Assembly: GCA_965200805.1 (NCBI GenBank)
Contig: OZ241384.1
Coordinates: 620,001 to 684,000 of the forward strand
Direction: 5' to 3'
Length of the DNA: 64,000 nucleotides
Source: MPNP01 sp026709725
GTDB lineage: Bacteria > Pseudomonadota > Alphaproteobacteria > Rhodobacterales > Rhodobacteraceae
Shown here: piece after piece, positions 62,073 to 64,000 of the stretch
Layout of the letters: the number at the start of each line of letters is the position of its first letter
How positions within the stretch are numbered: the stretch's first letter is position 1
The notes under the pieces: generated by a model
What the model saw: only the letters and a program-made list of their open reading frames with translations
Databases searched by the model: none
What the model was told of the DNA's origin: nothing
Program-made: the position numbers and the translations under genes

Positions 62073-62267
62073 TCAGAACATCTCAAGGACGCTTGTAAGA
62101 CCAAACCGGATGATTTGATCAATCAGGAAGAAGAAGATGGCGGTCAGGGTTGCCATCAAGAAGACGATTGCAGTCGTCACCAGAAGGTCTCGCCGGGTGG
62201 TCCAGACGATTTTTGCGACCTCATGACGCACTTCCTGTGCAAACTTAAGTGGGTTGACCATTGCCAC
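62073..62267 (-). CDS. secE: Protein translocase subunit SecE
   Basis: 64 residues. The GTG at 62267 is chosen because GGAGG lies eight bases upstream; an ATG two codons later is the alternative. MVNPLKFAQEVRHEVAKIVW is the amphipathic cytoplasmic helix, with the conserved K-I/V-x-W-x-x-R (KIVWTTRRDLL), followed by one membrane segment (TTAIVFLMATLTAIFFFLID). It clamps SecY in the translocon. tRNA-Trp lies upstream as usual, but nusG does not follow directly. Confidence 0.92.
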   Translation of the reverse strand: MAMVNPLKFAQEVRHEVAKIVWTTRRDLLVTTAIVFLMATLTAIFFFLIDQIIRFGLTSVLEMF

Positions 62268-62391
62268 GCCGAATTCCTCCACCTGTCCAGATTTCCACAT
62301 AACCCCCGTCCCCCTCGAATTCAAGATTGGGGTTCCATCCAGGGCAATGGGCAAGATACAGGACGCCCTCTATGGCCACGATTCATGATCC

Positions 62392-62467
62392 TGGCAGGGG
62401 TGGAGGGACTCGAACCCCCGACGCTCGGTTTTGGAGACCGATGCTCTACCGGCTGAGCTACACCCCT
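62392..62467 (-). tRNA. tRNA-Trp (CCA)
   Basis: 76 bases with encoded CCA. Acceptor AGGGGTG pairs with CACCCCT, discriminator G73, anticodon stem TCGGT/ACCGA around the loop CTCCAAA giving anticodon CCA. T-arm loop TTCGAGT. It stands before secE, as in most Proteobacteria. Confidence 0.96.
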
Positions 62468-62478
62468 TTGCCGCCGCC

Positions 62479-62507
62479 CGCATACTGTGAAGCATGTCAA
62501 TTGGCAA
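62479..62507 (-). promoter_or_regulatory. Putative tRNA-Trp/secE promoter
   Basis: TTGCCA (62502-62507) and TATGCG (62479-62484) on the minus strand are separated by 17 bases and end 12 bases before the tRNA. Confidence 0.45.
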
Positions 62508-62666
62508 GTCAGGCATCAGATGTCCCCGCCGGAACAACCGCGTGATTGCGGTCAACATCGACGGCGGAACGCCCTCCCGCACTGCGACAAGGGGTCTTGA
62601 TCAGCGCGCTGTGACCGAGCGAAAGCTGCTCCCGGGATCTGTCTGGACGAGCACACCATCATAACA

Positions 62667-62930
62667 CCCCAATCAGCGATCAAAAATAGGGAAAAGACCC
62701 GGCAGATCCCTGAATCTCCACTGGTAATCGTATCGATTCATCAAAGATAAAAATAACCCACCGGGTGAATGCAATGCGACACAAGACCGCGCTTCCCTTC
62801 ACCATCACATTCGAGGACCCGGCCATCACGCCCCATGGCGGCCCATCCATGCCATTCCGGCCCCCTCCGGGCATGCCGGCCCGGCTCAGGATCCGCCGCG
62901 ACCTCCCCAGGCCCAGGGCAGGGACAGGGA
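62667..62930 (+). repeat. Family D dispersed repeat, copy D3
   Basis: Full-length match to D1: accccaatcagcgatcaaaa, acccaccgggtgaatgcaat, gacacaagaccgcgcttccc, to the gacctccccaggcccaggg end. Confidence 0.88.
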
Positions 62931-63360
62931 GGCAGACCGGACGCCCCACCCGCCGCACCCAGGGCTGGCATGACGGCCCGATGATCCTCACGATCACGCT
63001 GATGACCATCATCGCCCCTCCCTGTCATCACGGACAGGAACCGGGTCGCCGACACAGGCAGGCTGGAGGCCGACACCGCGCTTGCCAAACTCGTCCGCCG
63101 GGCCGAGCCGGCCCCCGGCATCTGTCCATCATGGGGGCCTCTCCAGGACATCACTCCGCAGGCGCTTCCCGGGGCCGGGGGCGGACCGTCCCCCAACCAT
63201 GATCCCTGATGGGCGCGCTCCATCCTCCCGGACATCATCATTGATTGGGCTCGAGGAGTTCCATGATGAGGCGGCAGGGAAGGAGCGGGAAGCGGGAACC
63301 GCCTCCATCCCGGCCCCGTCATCCCGAGACACGCCGCCCAGGGCCGTCCGGACGCGGCTG
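62931..63360. other. GC-rich stretch, no gene seen
   Basis: Open frames in several frames but no domain, start or normal composition. Confidence 0.5.
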
Positions 63361-63414
63361 CCCATCGATCATCAGGGCCCCATCGATCATCAGGGCCCCA
63401 TCCTTCATCAGGGG
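63361..63414. repeat. 18-bp tandem repeat, three copies
   Basis: Three units of cccatcgatcatcagggc, the last one slightly changed (cccatccttcatcagggg). Confidence 0.9.
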
Positions 63415-63861
63415 ATGGGGCCGCCGTCAGGCGGGCGGGCGTGACCCACATCACCCTCGCCCTCCCGTGATGAAGGATGGGGACGCCACCCGCATCCCCA
63501 CCGGCAGGACGGACGCCGGGGCGACCGGGCGGGCCGCCCAACCCATCGTCACGGAGAGGGGGCGCCCGTCCCCATGCGCGGGGCGACCGGGCGATGATGG
63601 TGTTCGTCCCCGGGACCGGCATGATCGTCCCCCGCCCACAGGAGAACAGAGTGGGTGATGGTGAGGGGAGATGCGGGACGGCACTGTCCCGGCCTCCCTG
63701 GCCCTCCCCGGGGCGATCACCCCTGTCACGGTGCGCTCGGACACCGCCGGCGATCAGGCCGCCCTGATCCGTGACTGCAACCGCCCCGATGATCGGCCTG
63801 AAGCCCTGCAGCCCCATCCCAGATCACTCCGGCCAGATCACCTTGGGGGCCGCATCCCCTC

Positions 63862-63965
63862 CATCATCGGGGCCCTTCATCATCGGGGCCCTTCATCATC
63901 GGGGCCCTTCATCATCGGGGCCCTTCATCATCGGGGCCCTTCATCATCGGGGCCCTTCATCATCG
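63862..63965. repeat. 16-bp tandem repeat, six and a half copies
   Basis: Six exact units of catcatcggggccctt plus a partial unit. The inner ggggcccc-like core is nearly self-complementary. Confidence 0.95.
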
Positions 63966-64000
63966 CCCGCACGCCATGACCGTCCGGCCCTGCATGAACA

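Noticed and set aside
63361..63965. CRISPR-like arrays
   Set aside because: Units are 16-18 bp and tandem, with no unique spacers and no cas genes in the window.

Overview
The 64 kb are bacterial and most likely alphaproteobacterial. The right third carries the conserved transcription/translation cluster in its usual order on the minus strand: tRNA-Trp, secE, nusG, rplK, rplA, rplJ, rplL, rpoB, rpoC. RpoB also carries the lobe insertion with a repeated motif that is familiar from Alphaproteobacteria. No rRNA, CRISPR array or replication origin was seen.

The left two thirds (1-46 kb) are an accessory region in which islands of genes lie between long GC-rich stretches with no believable genes. 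From left to right: an incomplete Thr/Pro-repeat lipoprotein (1-1191); a gene desert with gene remnants, including an ORF broken at a 13-G tract (1.2-7.8 kb); an OLD-like ATPase/nuclease opposite a DUF262-ATPase-partner operon (7.9-14.1 kb); a five-gene TIR/SLOG cluster (16.3-19.2 kb); a regulator and a ubiquitin-like conjugation operon facing a proteasome-like hydrolase (20.5-25.1 kb); a DruA-like/transposase fusion, membrane protein, ImmA-type peptidase and beta-family protein (27.9-30.9 kb); an hsdM stub and small membrane or secreted proteins (31-35.3 kb); truncated HNH and MORN genes around a repeat-flanked membrane peptide (39-41 kb); and an AbiE-type pair plus a type II restriction-modification pair (41.1-44.1 kb). 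A leucine-type tRNA with an alanine (CGC) anticodon follows at 44.4 kb.

The gene-poor stretches are mosaics of repeat families, labelled A to I here, of about 100-260 bp, plus kilobase-scale duplicated non-coding modules, short tandem arrays, poly-G tracts and long perfect palindromes. Several repeats end exactly where a gene is cut off (6.19, 35.4 and 45.7 kb), so they behave like mobile or recombining sequence. Remnants of IS5- and IS630-type transposases are present.

The core cluster is itself unusual. RpoB is about 1755 residues because its lobe insertion has grown to five copies of a motif. The normally near-invariant fork-loop-2 region of RpoB and the bridge helix of RpoC both carry substitutions. 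secE and nusG are separated by 2.2 kb holding four tandem copies of a small coiled-coil/membrane gene on the opposite strand. Family names come from recognising motifs by eye. No database search was run.
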